From Gluconobacter cerinus (lineage in GTDB: Bacteria; Pseudomonadota; Alphaproteobacteria; Acetobacterales; Acetobacteraceae), in contig NZ_BEWM01000002.1 of assembly GCF_002723935.1 (NCBI RefSeq), forward strand, positions 558,001 through 622,000: DNA of 64,000 nt, given 5' to 3'. Each line of letters starts with the position of its first letter. Within the stretch, counting starts at the first letter, position 1. Positions 51,256-59,332 of this stretch are shown here, in pieces. The notes under the pieces are model-generated. The model had not been told where the DNA came from. It saw only the letters and a program-made list of their open reading frames with translations, and made no database searches. The translations under genes were made by a program, and so were the position numbers.

Positions 51256-52167
51256 ATGAACTGGACCCGCAGTGTGATCCGCGTTCTGCTGACTCTGATT
51301 GTCCTGGCGATGGCCATTGGCCTCGGTCGGACCATGTGGGACATTTACGTTCTGGCACCATGGACGCGCGATGGCCGTGTTCGTGTGTACGTCGTAGATG
51401 CAGCCCCTGAAGTTTCCGGAACAGTTGTTTCTGTTCCTGTCGTGGATAACCAGTTTGTCCATCGCGGTGATCCGCTTTTCGTTCTCGATCCCGTTCGCTT
51501 CCGCCTTGATATTGACGCCGCCCGTGCCCGCCTTGCCGGTGCAGACGAAGACCTCAAGCTGAGATCTTCAGATGCCAAGCGTCGTATGGGCCTCGGTGGC
51601 ATTGTGTCTGCCGAAGAGCAGGAAGACTTCAACTCGAACGTTGAAACCCAACGCGCCAAAGTAAATGCTGCAAAAGCCGAACTGAATACGGCGCTGCTGA
51701 ATCTTCAGCGTTCCACGGTCTATTCGCCAGTTGACGGGTACATCACCAACTTGAACCTTCGCGTCGGTGATTATGCCCATGCTGGTCAGCCTGGTCTCGC
51801 CGTGATTGATGCCCACAGTTACTGGATCAACGGATACTTCGAAGAAACCAAGATGCACGGTGTGCATGTTGGGGACGCGGCCCGTGTCAAACTCATGGGT
51901 TACAAGCAGATCCTGCCTGCCCACGTCGTCAGCATTGGTCGTGGTATTAACGATCGTAACGGCGTGTCAGACCGTCTTGGTCTGCCAGACGTGAACCCGA
52001 TTTTCACGTGGGTCCGTCTTGCGCAGCGTATCCCGGTTCGTCTGGAACTGGATAACGTTCCGCCGGAAATCACTCTCGCGGCCGGCATGACCGCAACCGT
52101 CACGATTGGGCGCGAAACGCCGGGCGCCCGTGGCAAGTTGACCACCTGGCTGCAGAACCATCTCTGA
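51256..52167 (+). CDS. HlyD-family efflux adaptor (AaeA/EmrA-like)
   Basis: 303 residues. One N-terminal membrane helix (VIRVLLTLIVLAMAIGLG), then the lipoyl-like half DAAPEVSGTVVSVPVVDNQFVHRGDPLFVLDP, a hairpin of about 80 residues and the returning half STVYSPVDGYITNLNLRVGDYA. The C-terminal beta-barrel includes NPIFTWVRLAQRIPVRLEL, as in AaeA. It bridges an inner-membrane pump to the outer-membrane channel encoded next. Probable role: aromatic acid or drug export. Confidence 0.9.
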   Translation: MNWTRSVIRVLLTLIVLAMAIGLGRTMWDIYVLAPWTRDGRVRVYVVDAAPEVSGTVVSVPVVDNQFVHRGDPLFVLDPVRFRLDIDAARARLAGADEDLKLRSSDAKRRMGLGGIVSAEEQEDFNSNVETQRAKVNAAKAELNTALLNLQRSTVYSPVDGYITNLNLRVGDYAHAGQPGLAVIDAHSYWINGYFEETKMHGVHVGDAARVKLMGYKQILPAHVVSIGRGINDRNGVSDRLGLPDVNPIFTWVRLAQRIPVRLELDNVPPEITLAAGMTATVTIGRETPGARGKLTTWLQNHL

Positions 52168-52168
52168 C

Positions 52169-53677
52169 ATGTCACGCAACAAGCTTCTGACCCTCGCTCT
52201 CAGCACCTGTCTGTCACTTACGGCCTGCACCGTCGGGCCGAATTTCAAGCCAGACAAGATCAAGGTGCCCGACACCTTTGTCGAGCAGCCACAATCGGTG
52301 ACGGCAGCCGAGATCGCGCGGACCGAAGCAGACATGAAGGACTGGTGGGCCCAGTTCCATGACCCGATGCTGAACGAGCTGATCGAGGCCGCGGTCAAGG
52401 GCAACTATGATCTGCAGATTGCATCGCAGCACATCATTTCGGAACGGGCTGTCCGGCGGCAGGCTCAGGCAGCGTGGTATCCGCAGCTTGATGCAGCTAT
52501 GGGCGGTGGCGATGACCGGTATTCCATCAATGTCGACAACTGGCCGCTCCGCCCTGGAAATCCGGCAAACCGGCCTCAGGCTTCGGTTCTGACCTACGGT
52601 GCTCGCGCCAGTTGGGAAATCGATCTGTTTGGGCATATTTCCCGGCAGGTCGAGGAACGTAAGCGGCTCGTTGAGGAATCTCTGGAAAACCGTCGCGCTA
52701 TTCTGTTGTCGCTGCTGTCCGAAGTCGCATCAGACTACGTGACGTTGCGCGGTATTCAGGAACGGCTTGCAGTCACGGAACACAGCATCGATGTGGCACA
52801 GCGTTCCCGCGAGCTGACTGAAAAGCTTTACACGCACGGCTTGGGTAATACGTTGGCTGTAGCGCAGGCACAGACGGAAGAGCATCTCGAGCGCTCGCGG
52901 CTTGCTCCACTGCACTCGCAGGAAGAGCGCCTGATCCATGCCATTTCCATTCTGCTGGGTGAAATGCCCGGCAAGCTGGAGGAAGAGCTGGACGTGCGGC
53001 GCCCTCTGCCGTCTGTTCCTGCGTTCCCGGCGTCCCTGCCGTCCATCGTCTTGGCAAATCGCCCGGATATTCGGGCCACGGAAGCGCATTATGCAGCGGA
53101 CATGGCTCAGGTCGGTGTGGCGGTTGCCAACCTCTATCCGAAGTTCATGATCCCGCTGACGTTCAATCCGAACGCTTCTGCCGCCTATCAGGCGTTTCAG
53201 ATGGGCGGCATGGCCTGGAGCTTCATGATGATGGCTTCGCTGCCCATCATTCATGGCGGTCGTTATACAGCAGAAATTGCTCAGGCTCGTGCAGAAGCCG
53301 AGGCGAGCCGTCTGGTGTATCGTAAAACCGTGCTGAAGGCCTTCGCTGAAGTTGAAGATTCAATGGGTGACTGGCGCCATGACAATGAGCTTGTCACGCA
53401 GCTTGAAGAGGCCGCGACGGATTCCGGTCTTGCCCGTGACCGAGCGCAGAAGCTGTTTAGCGCCGGTCTGACCGGGTATCTGAATGTCCTGACGACTGAG
53501 CAGACAGCACTTTCTGCTCAGGATCAGGCAGTCGTGGGACGTATGGCCCGTCTGCGTGACGCCATTTCGCTTTACACGGCGATGGGTGCGGGCTGGCAGG
53601 GCCGTCAGCTCACCGATACGCGTCTGCCGATTGAAGTTGGAAAGCAAAACGCGCTGGTACGGGCCTTTACGCGCTAG
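52169..53677 (+). CDS. RND-type outer-membrane efflux lipoprotein (NodT/OprM family)
   Basis: 502 residues, start one base after the HlyD stop. Lipoprotein signal with lipobox LTAC (Cys20) followed by TVGPNFKPD, the usual NodT/OprM start. WEIDLFGHISRQVEERKRL and LANRPDIRATEAHYAADMAQVGVAVANLYPKF are family segments. TolC-like helices follow in both halves. It should form a trimeric channel in the outer membrane for the HlyD partner. Confidence 0.92.
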   Translation: MSRNKLLTLALSTCLSLTACTVGPNFKPDKIKVPDTFVEQPQSVTAAEIARTEADMKDWWAQFHDPMLNELIEAAVKGNYDLQIASQHIISERAVRRQAQAAWYPQLDAAMGGGDDRYSINVDNWPLRPGNPANRPQASVLTYGARASWEIDLFGHISRQVEERKRLVEESLENRRAILLSLLSEVASDYVTLRGIQERLAVTEHSIDVAQRSRELTEKLYTHGLGNTLAVAQAQTEEHLERSRLAPLHSQEERLIHAISILLGEMPGKLEEELDVRRPLPSVPAFPASLPSIVLANRPDIRATEAHYAADMAQVGVAVANLYPKFMIPLTFNPNASAAYQAFQMGGMAWSFMMMASLPIIHGGRYTAEIAQARAEAEASRLVYRKTVLKAFAEVEDSMGDWRHDNELVTQLEEAATDSGLARDRAQKLFSAGLTGYLNVLTTEQTALSAQDQAVVGRMARLRDAISLYTAMGAGWQGRQLTDTRLPIEVGKQNALVRAFTR

Positions 53678-53727
53678 GACAGGATTGGCTCGCAACAGGG
53701 CAAGAACAGTTTGAACGGAGTCCTGTC

Positions 53728-54696
53728 ATGATGCCTGTCTTTCTGCGATCATTTGCTCTGCTGGCTGCTGTTATGTTGGGAACTGGTCTTTCCGAGGCAG
53801 CAACCGAGCGTGATCTTGAAGCGCCTGGGCCACTTGGGCCGTTATCTGGCACTTATCTTGACGCGGGGAAAACAGCACCCGTTCTTCTGCTCGTCCCTGG
53901 CTCGGGCCCCACAGACAGAAACGGGGATTCAGCGTCTGGCCTCAAGCCGGGAACGCTGAAACTGTTGGCTGAGGGACTGGCTGGGCGGGGTATTTCAACG
54001 GTTCGCGTTGATAAGCGTGGTATGTTTGGAAGTGCACGAGCGGTCGCGAACGGGAACCACGTTACCATTCAGGACTACGTGACGGACGTTCAGAACTGGA
54101 TCTCTGTCATTCGCAAAGAAACGGGGACGCGTTGCGTATGGCTTGGTGGACATAGTGAAGGCGCATTAGTCGTACTTGCTGCATCTCAGCATAGCCAGGG
54201 TGTCTGTGGTTTGATCCTGTTGTCAGGGCAGGGGCGACCAATGGGTGAACTCATCCGGGCGCAGCTTCACGCCAATCCGCGCGCGCGCACGGTTCTTCCA
54301 CAAATTGATAGCACCATTGATGCTCTTGAAGCAGGCCACCGTGTTGACCCGCTAACGTTACATCCCGGTTTACAGGCATTGTTCAACGCGGACGTGCAGG
54401 GATACCTGATTGATGTCATGCGTTATGATCCTGCTGCACTTCTGAAGGCGTATCATGGCTCCGTTCTGCTGGTGCAGGGTGGAAAGGATCATCAGATCAG
54501 CCCGACAGAAGATCTGCCTTTGCTACAGGCTGCTGACCCTCGCGCGACGACTGTTTATCTGCCCTCTGCAAGTCACTTTCTAACGGACATGCCGGGTGTT
54601 GATTCCAAAACCATGACCGGAGCTGGCCTTCCTTCTTTCGGCCCTCTTGATCCAGATCTGGTGCCGCATGTCGCGGAGTTTGTCCTCGGTCATTGA
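53728..54696 (+). CDS. Secreted alpha/beta hydrolase
   Basis: 322 residues with a signal peptide (FLRSFALLAAVMLGTGLSEA). The hydrolase fold shows VLLLVPGSGPTDRNGD as the oxyanion segment, the nucleophile Ser143 in GGHSEGALV, an aspartate in GGKDHQ and a histidine in ASHFL. The PGSGPTDRNG start is typical of a family of periplasmic serine esterases with unknown substrate. It follows the efflux operon by 50 bases. Confidence 0.82.
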   Translation: MMPVFLRSFALLAAVMLGTGLSEAATERDLEAPGPLGPLSGTYLDAGKTAPVLLLVPGSGPTDRNGDSASGLKPGTLKLLAEGLAGRGISTVRVDKRGMFGSARAVANGNHVTIQDYVTDVQNWISVIRKETGTRCVWLGGHSEGALVVLAASQHSQGVCGLILLSGQGRPMGELIRAQLHANPRARTVLPQIDSTIDALEAGHRVDPLTLHPGLQALFNADVQGYLIDVMRYDPAALLKAYHGSVLLVQGGKDHQISPTEDLPLLQAADPRATTVYLPSASHFLTDMPGVDSKTMTGAGLPSFGPLDPDLVPHVAEFVLGH

Positions 54697-54745
54697 CCCG
54701 AAGCGATCAACGTCACACATCTGAAAGTAATGGAGGAATAAACCA

Positions 54746-54904
54746 ATGGCACAGGATGGTCACCCGGCTGAGGATTACCTCAGACCAAAGCTGGACAGTC
54801 TGATTGAAGAAGGTGTGAGCGCGGGATTTTCGCGTGATGTCGTACTTGCCGTACTGATTGATCTTCTGGATGACGGCGCAGCAGATGATGCGGAGTTGAG
54901 ATGA
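54746..54904 (+). CDS. Small protein, 52 residues, upstream of dnaJ-like gene
   Basis: Starts MAQDGHPAEDYL with a good GGAGGAAT ribosome site and ends ELR. Acidic, with two predicted helices. The stop overlaps the start of the DnaJ-like gene (ATGA), indicating translational coupling. No family recognised. It resembles short adaptor-like proteins such as the CbpM-type modulators encoded beside cbpA in its genomic position, though not in length. Confidence 0.7.
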   Translation: MAQDGHPAEDYLRPKLDSLIEEGVSAGFSRDVVLAVLIDLLDDGAADDAELR

Positions 54905-55812
54905 AAGACCCTTATTCAGTTCTTGGGGTTTCCAAGACGGCCACGGACAAGGAAATCCGCAGCGCATACAGGAAGCTGGCCAAGCAGTACCATCCGGACC
55001 ACAACCCCGACAGCAAGGACGCGGAAGAGCGGTTCAAGGCTGTAGGTCAGGCGTATAACATCGTCGGGGACAAGGAAAAGCGTGCGCGCTTTGACCGTGG
55101 CGAGATTGATGCCGAAGGGCAGGAGCGTGGCCCGTTTGGCGGTGGTGGCTTCGGTGGTGGCGGTCCGGGAGCCGGGGCACATGGCTTCCAGGGAAATTTC
55201 AATCAGGAAGATCTGGGCGCGTTCTTCTCCGACATGTTTGGTGGCGGCGGATTTAGTGGGGACTTCCAGCCCGGTGGTGCGGCAGGACGTCGGGCCACGA
55301 AGGGCTCTGACCGCCGCTTTTCCGTGACCATTACCTTTGAACAGTCCGTTCTTGGGACGTCTCTGGATCTGGCTTTGGGCGAAGGCGGTCATACGGAAGT
55401 TCGTATTCCGCCGGGCGTCGAAGAAGGACAGACCCTGCGTGTACGGGGTAAGGGCGCGCCAGGTCGTCCGGGGATGGATGGTCAGCCGGGTGTTCCAGGT
55501 GATGCGCTGCTGACGATTTCGGTCACGCCAGACAAGCGTTACGTCCGCGATGGTCGTAATCTGCGCATGACCCAGAATGTCGATCTCAAGACAGCTGTTC
55601 TGGGCGGGAAAGTGACCGTGGCAACCCCGAAGGGAGACGTCGCGGTGAAGGTGCCCAAACATTCCGACAGCGGGAAAGTTCTCCGTCTTGCCGGTCGTGG
55701 TATTGGCGCTGACAAAAAGAACCCCGCAGGTGACCTGTTCGTGACGTTGCAGGTGCATATCGGGACGGTTTCTCCTGAGCTGGAAGCCTTCTTCGCTGAG
55801 CAGGAGGCCTGA
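54901..55812 (+). CDS. DnaJ-class co-chaperone without zinc finger (CbpA-like)
   Basis: 303 residues. J domain at 1-65 with the HPD motif in QYHPDHNPD, then a Gly/Phe-rich linker (GGGGFGGGGPGAGAHGF), then the two C-terminal substrate-binding barrels (VTITFEQSVLGTSLDL and LLTISVTPDKRYVRDGRNL). The zinc-finger cysteines of DnaJ are absent, so it is of the CbpA type. It stimulates DnaK in the cytoplasm. Embedded between two tiny genes in what looks like one operon. Confidence 0.9.
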   Translation: MKDPYSVLGVSKTATDKEIRSAYRKLAKQYHPDHNPDSKDAEERFKAVGQAYNIVGDKEKRARFDRGEIDAEGQERGPFGGGGFGGGGPGAGAHGFQGNFNQEDLGAFFSDMFGGGGFSGDFQPGGAAGRRATKGSDRRFSVTITFEQSVLGTSLDLALGEGGHTEVRIPPGVEEGQTLRVRGKGAPGRPGMDGQPGVPGDALLTISVTPDKRYVRDGRNLRMTQNVDLKTAVLGGKVTVATPKGDVAVKVPKHSDSGKVLRLAGRGIGADKKNPAGDLFVTLQVHIGTVSPELEAFFAEQEA

Positions 55813-55814
55813 TT

Positions 55815-55964
55815 ATGGGAATGATCCGTCGCGCAAAAGCACGTATTCCAGACTGGCCATGGCGTCAGATTATTGGTGGCATTTTCGCCATCATCTTCGT
55901 TGTCGTGCTGAGCGTGATCGGATCCCATGCCCTCATCCTCGCCGGGGAGTGGCATTTGCCCTAA
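55815..55964 (+). CDS. Small membrane protein, 49 residues, after the CbpA-like gene
   Basis: MGMIRRAKARIPDWPW is a basic N-terminal helix followed by one membrane helix (IIGGIFAIIFVVVLSVIGSHALIL) and a short tail GEWHLP. A strong AGGAGG site lies inside the 3' end of the upstream gene, two bases from whose stop this one starts. No family recognised. It is followed directly by a terminator. Confidence 0.7.
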   Translation: MGMIRRAKARIPDWPWRQIIGGIFAIIFVVVLSVIGSHALILAGEWHLP

Positions 55965-55967
55965 GAT

Positions 55968-55997
55968 AAAGCCCGTCTTTGTTTTTGACGGGTTTTT
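55968..55997 (+). terminator. Rho-independent terminator abutting the POT transporter start
   Basis: Stem CCCGTC/GACGGG extended by A-T pairs, loop of nine T-rich bases, then five T. The T run ends one base before the ATG of the peptide transporter gene. Confidence 0.8.
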
Positions 55998-55998
55998 C

Positions 55999-57507
55999 AT
56001 GACCTCTTATTCTACACCTGCCTCCGGGCAACCGCTGGCGACGACACGTCGTCGCGCCTTTACCGTTGTGCTGGCAATCGAGCTGTGGGAACGGTTCGGT
56101 TATTACGGCATGCAGGCAGTTCTGACGCTGTTCATGGTCCAGCAGCTTCGAATGGCCGATACCACGGCCAATCTGATGCTGGGGGCCTTCTCCGCCCTGA
56201 CCTACATCACGCCTGTTCTGGGTGGCGTGCTGGGAGATCGTTTTCTCGGGACGCGGCGCACTATGGTTATGGGAGCTATTTCCCTTGCCATCGGCTACGC
56301 CTGCCTTGCCGCTTCTTTGACATCACCGACACTGCTCCTGCTGGCCATGGCGCTGATTTCTACAGGAAATGGCCTCTTTAAGCCGAATGCGGGTAATCTG
56401 GTTCGCCGGATTTATGAGGGGGATAATGCCGCCCTCGATGCGGCGTTCACCCTCTATTACATGTCCGTCAACGTTGGCTCCACGGTGTCGATGCTGCTGA
56501 CACCGTGGCTACAGGTTCACTATGGCGCACCTGTTGCTTTCGCGACCTGTTCGGTCGGGTTGGTGATTGGGTTGCTCTATTATGTGTGGCGTTCGGGATG
56601 GCTTGCCCAGACAGCCAGTCCTTTGGAAAAAGAGCGCGTGCCTGCCAGCCGTTTTGCTCTTGTGGGGCTCGGACTCCTTGCGCTGACTGTTTTTAACGCC
56701 TGGATCATGAGCAGCGACGGCCTTGCCCGGATCTGTATTTTTGCTGCCGCTGTGTTGCTGTTCCTGTCCTGGGTCGTCCTGTACGTCCGTGCACCGGGAG
56801 AAGAGCGACCGGGTTTGCGGCTTACATACATGCTGTGCCTGCAGGGAACGATTTATCTCGTTTTTTATCAGCAGATGATCACGTCCTTGACGTTGTTCGC
56901 ACTACGAGATGTCTCAGGCGACTTCAGCATCGGCGGCGTAACGCTTTTTCATATGTCTGCCGGGCAGTTTCAGGCTCTTAATCCGATCTGGATTATGGCG
57001 ATCAGCCCACTACTGGCGATTTTGTATAATCGGCTGGGCGCACAGGGGCGGGACCTGTCGCTGGCTCGAAAAATGCTGATTGGCTACGTGATGGTGGCTA
57101 TGGCTTTCGCGGTTTGGTGGCTCTCTGCCGTCGGAACGACAGGTTTGGTTTCCCCCTGGATTATGGTCGCGGGCTACGGACTTCTGTCTTTCGCCGAGTT
57201 GCTGACAAATGGTTTGGGTCTGGCGATTGTGGCCCGCTATACGCCCGCGCGTCTAAGTGGCTTCATGATGGGCGCACTTTATCTGCTGTGGGGCATTGCG
57301 ATGTATGTGGGCAGTGTCATCGCCAACCGCGCGGCCATGCCTGCCGATATGGCAGCTTCCGCGGGAAATGCCCTGTATGCCAGTTTGTTCCGGACGTTGT
57401 GCGAAGTGGCGGTTGTTGTGGTGGTGATTCTGGCCTGCCTGAAGCCTTTGACACGCCGTTGGGACCGAGAACACATAACTGTGAACAGGAAACTTTCGCC
57501 GAATTGA
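55999..57507 (+). CDS. POT-family proton-dependent peptide transporter
   Basis: 502 residues from the ATG at 55999. The POT proton-coupling motif ExxERFxYYG is present as ELWERFGYYG, followed by LGGVLGDRFLGTRR and GNGLFKPNAGNLV, plus about fourteen membrane helices. Imports di- and tripeptides with protons. The start codon lies one base after the T run of a terminator and has no ribosome site. Either the mRNA is leaderless, or translation begins at the upstream ATG (55927) inside the previous gene. Confidence 0.9.
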   Translation: MTSYSTPASGQPLATTRRRAFTVVLAIELWERFGYYGMQAVLTLFMVQQLRMADTTANLMLGAFSALTYITPVLGGVLGDRFLGTRRTMVMGAISLAIGYACLAASLTSPTLLLLAMALISTGNGLFKPNAGNLVRRIYEGDNAALDAAFTLYYMSVNVGSTVSMLLTPWLQVHYGAPVAFATCSVGLVIGLLYYVWRSGWLAQTASPLEKERVPASRFALVGLGLLALTVFNAWIMSSDGLARICIFAAAVLLFLSWVVLYVRAPGEERPGLRLTYMLCLQGTIYLVFYQQMITSLTLFALRDVSGDFSIGGVTLFHMSAGQFQALNPIWIMAISPLLAILYNRLGAQGRDLSLARKMLIGYVMVAMAFAVWWLSAVGTTGLVSPWIMVAGYGLLSFAELLTNGLGLAIVARYTPARLSGFMMGALYLLWGIAMYVGSVIANRAAMPADMAASAGNALYASLFRTLCEVAVVVVVILACLKPLTRRWDREHITVNRKLSPN

Positions 57508-57701
57508 ACCATGTGAAGGTTTTGTAATTCGGGAGAAAACCTAGGAAAAAGATTAGACATGATCTGAAGTGATGCGGCGGAAGTGTCGCATTACGAAAAC
57601 AACCGTCTTCCTCTCTCTATTCCGGACCGGCATCGGCCTGTATGGGAAAGTCATTCATGATTTCCGGTTACAGGCGACGTGAGAAGGAGACGCGGGAAAA
57701 G

Positions 57702-59249
57702 ATGCAGAGGTTTAAAAGCGGTTTGACGAAGGCTCTGGGGGCGGCCTGTCTTTTGAGCACGACGCTCTCCACACCCCAGATTGCATACGCCGAGACGGCT
57801 TCTGCATCTGATCAGGGAAAACCTGGTCAGCCTCGCGCCCATAATAGTGCGGGGCACCCGGTTCTTCGCACCCGGTCCATCCAGCCAACCCCTCTGCTGG
57901 TCAAACCCGCTCCGACCCCGTCGCACCTTGCTGACGTGCAGCCTTCAGATACGACAGAAAACCGCTTCTTCCCGGCCAGCTTCCATGACTGGCTGACGCA
58001 GAGCACCATGACCGGTGACTGGGGCGGATATCGCACCTGGCTTACGGAAAAAGGGATCAACATCGGTGGTCACTTCCTGCAGGACAGTGCAGGAAATCCG
58101 ATGGGTGGTAAGGCCAAGACCGTTCGTTATGCGGATGAATTCGGTCTTAACATCGATCTCGATCTGAAGCGTCTGACCGGCTGGAACCTTGGCCTGTTCC
58201 ATTTCCTCAGCACCGCGCGTCAGGGGCTGGGTATCGGTGCCAAGCTTCCGGCGCTGGATAGCCCGCAGCAGATCTTTGGATCTGGTGAGACCGTACGTCT
58301 GACCCGTCTTTCGTGGGAGATGCCGTGGAACCGGTATGTTTCTACCGAAGTCGGTGAAATCAACACTGAGAATGATTTCGAGCAGTCGTCCATGTACTGG
58401 GGCATGAGCCAGTACTGCCAGTTTGAGTCCAACGCCATCTGCGGTATGCCGCAGTCTGTCGCAATGAACTCGGGCTACGGATATTACCCGACGGCGCATC
58501 CGGGTGCCTGGGTGAAGTTCTACCCTGCCGGAAACAATCATTACCTGATCCAGTTCGGTGCGTATTCGGTCGATCCGACCATCGCCAACACCCATAATGG
58601 CTGGAAAATGAACCTTCATGGTGCAACGGGGACGTACGTTCCGTTTCAGCTTGGATGGCATCAGGGCGGTAAGGACGATTACAGCGGCCCGCTTCAGACC
58701 AACATCAAGATTGGTGGCTACTGGGATTCTTCTCAGGTCAAGAACGTCTATGGCCAGCTTGGCACATTCGGCGTTCCGACAGAGTATCTGATTTCAGCGC
58801 CGACCCAGCAGGTTCGTGGCCGTTTTGGTGGCTGGTTCCAGTTCGACCGTATGCTGGAACGTGACAAGGCTGATCCGAACCGTGGAACATCGTTCTTCGG
58901 ATCTTTTACCTGGGGTGATCCCCGCACCGCGATTGCACCTTACTTCATTACGTGGGGCATCACGCGTAAGGGGACCTTCCCGAGCCGACCCAATGATACG
59001 ATCAGCCTCGGCATGAAGATGCTGTGGGTGAACCCGAAGCTGACGATCTGGGCGCGACAGATGCAGGCTGCCGGGGCAACAAACCTGTTCAAGCCGTCTG
59101 AAGAGCACGCCATTGAATTGAACTATGGCTGGCGTCCGACCCCGTGGCTCGTGATTCGTCCGGGTGCGCAGTATCTTATGCATCCCGGGGGTACCAATCG
59201 CTACAAGAATGCTCTGCTGCTTGATTTTGAGACGGGCATTACCTTCTGA
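57702..59249 (+). CDS. OprB-family carbohydrate-selective porin (paralogue 2)
   Basis: 515 residues from the ATG with AAGGAGA upstream; an earlier in-frame ATG at 57642 adds residues without signal character. Signal peptide ends near AYA-E. The mature part closely parallels the porin at 767-2323: STMTGDWGGYRTWL, DSAGNPMGGK, GWKMNLHGATG, WGDPRTAIAPYF and the FETGITF end. Most differences lie in the N-terminal linker. Likely sugar or polyol uptake channel of the outer membrane. Confidence 0.88.
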   Translation: MQRFKSGLTKALGAACLLSTTLSTPQIAYAETASASDQGKPGQPRAHNSAGHPVLRTRSIQPTPLLVKPAPTPSHLADVQPSDTTENRFFPASFHDWLTQSTMTGDWGGYRTWLTEKGINIGGHFLQDSAGNPMGGKAKTVRYADEFGLNIDLDLKRLTGWNLGLFHFLSTARQGLGIGAKLPALDSPQQIFGSGETVRLTRLSWEMPWNRYVSTEVGEINTENDFEQSSMYWGMSQYCQFESNAICGMPQSVAMNSGYGYYPTAHPGAWVKFYPAGNNHYLIQFGAYSVDPTIANTHNGWKMNLHGATGTYVPFQLGWHQGGKDDYSGPLQTNIKIGGYWDSSQVKNVYGQLGTFGVPTEYLISAPTQQVRGRFGGWFQFDRMLERDKADPNRGTSFFGSFTWGDPRTAIAPYFITWGITRKGTFPSRPNDTISLGMKMLWVNPKLTIWARQMQAAGATNLFKPSEEHAIELNYGWRPTPWLVIRPGAQYLMHPGGTNRYKNALLLDFETGITF

Positions 59250-59273
59250 TTTCTCTGGCAAAAGCCAGACATG

Positions 59274-59310
59274 AAAAACGCGCCACCCGAGTAAGGTGGC
59301 GCGTTTTTTT
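59274..59310. terminator. Bidirectional terminator between porin and siderophore receptor
   Basis: Stem of about 9 base pairs, CGCGCCACC/GGTGGCGCG, with a seven-base loop. It has five A on the left and seven T on the right, so it can end both convergent transcripts. Confidence 0.9.
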
Positions 59311-59332
59311 GTGCCTGTAATCTGATGTGAAA

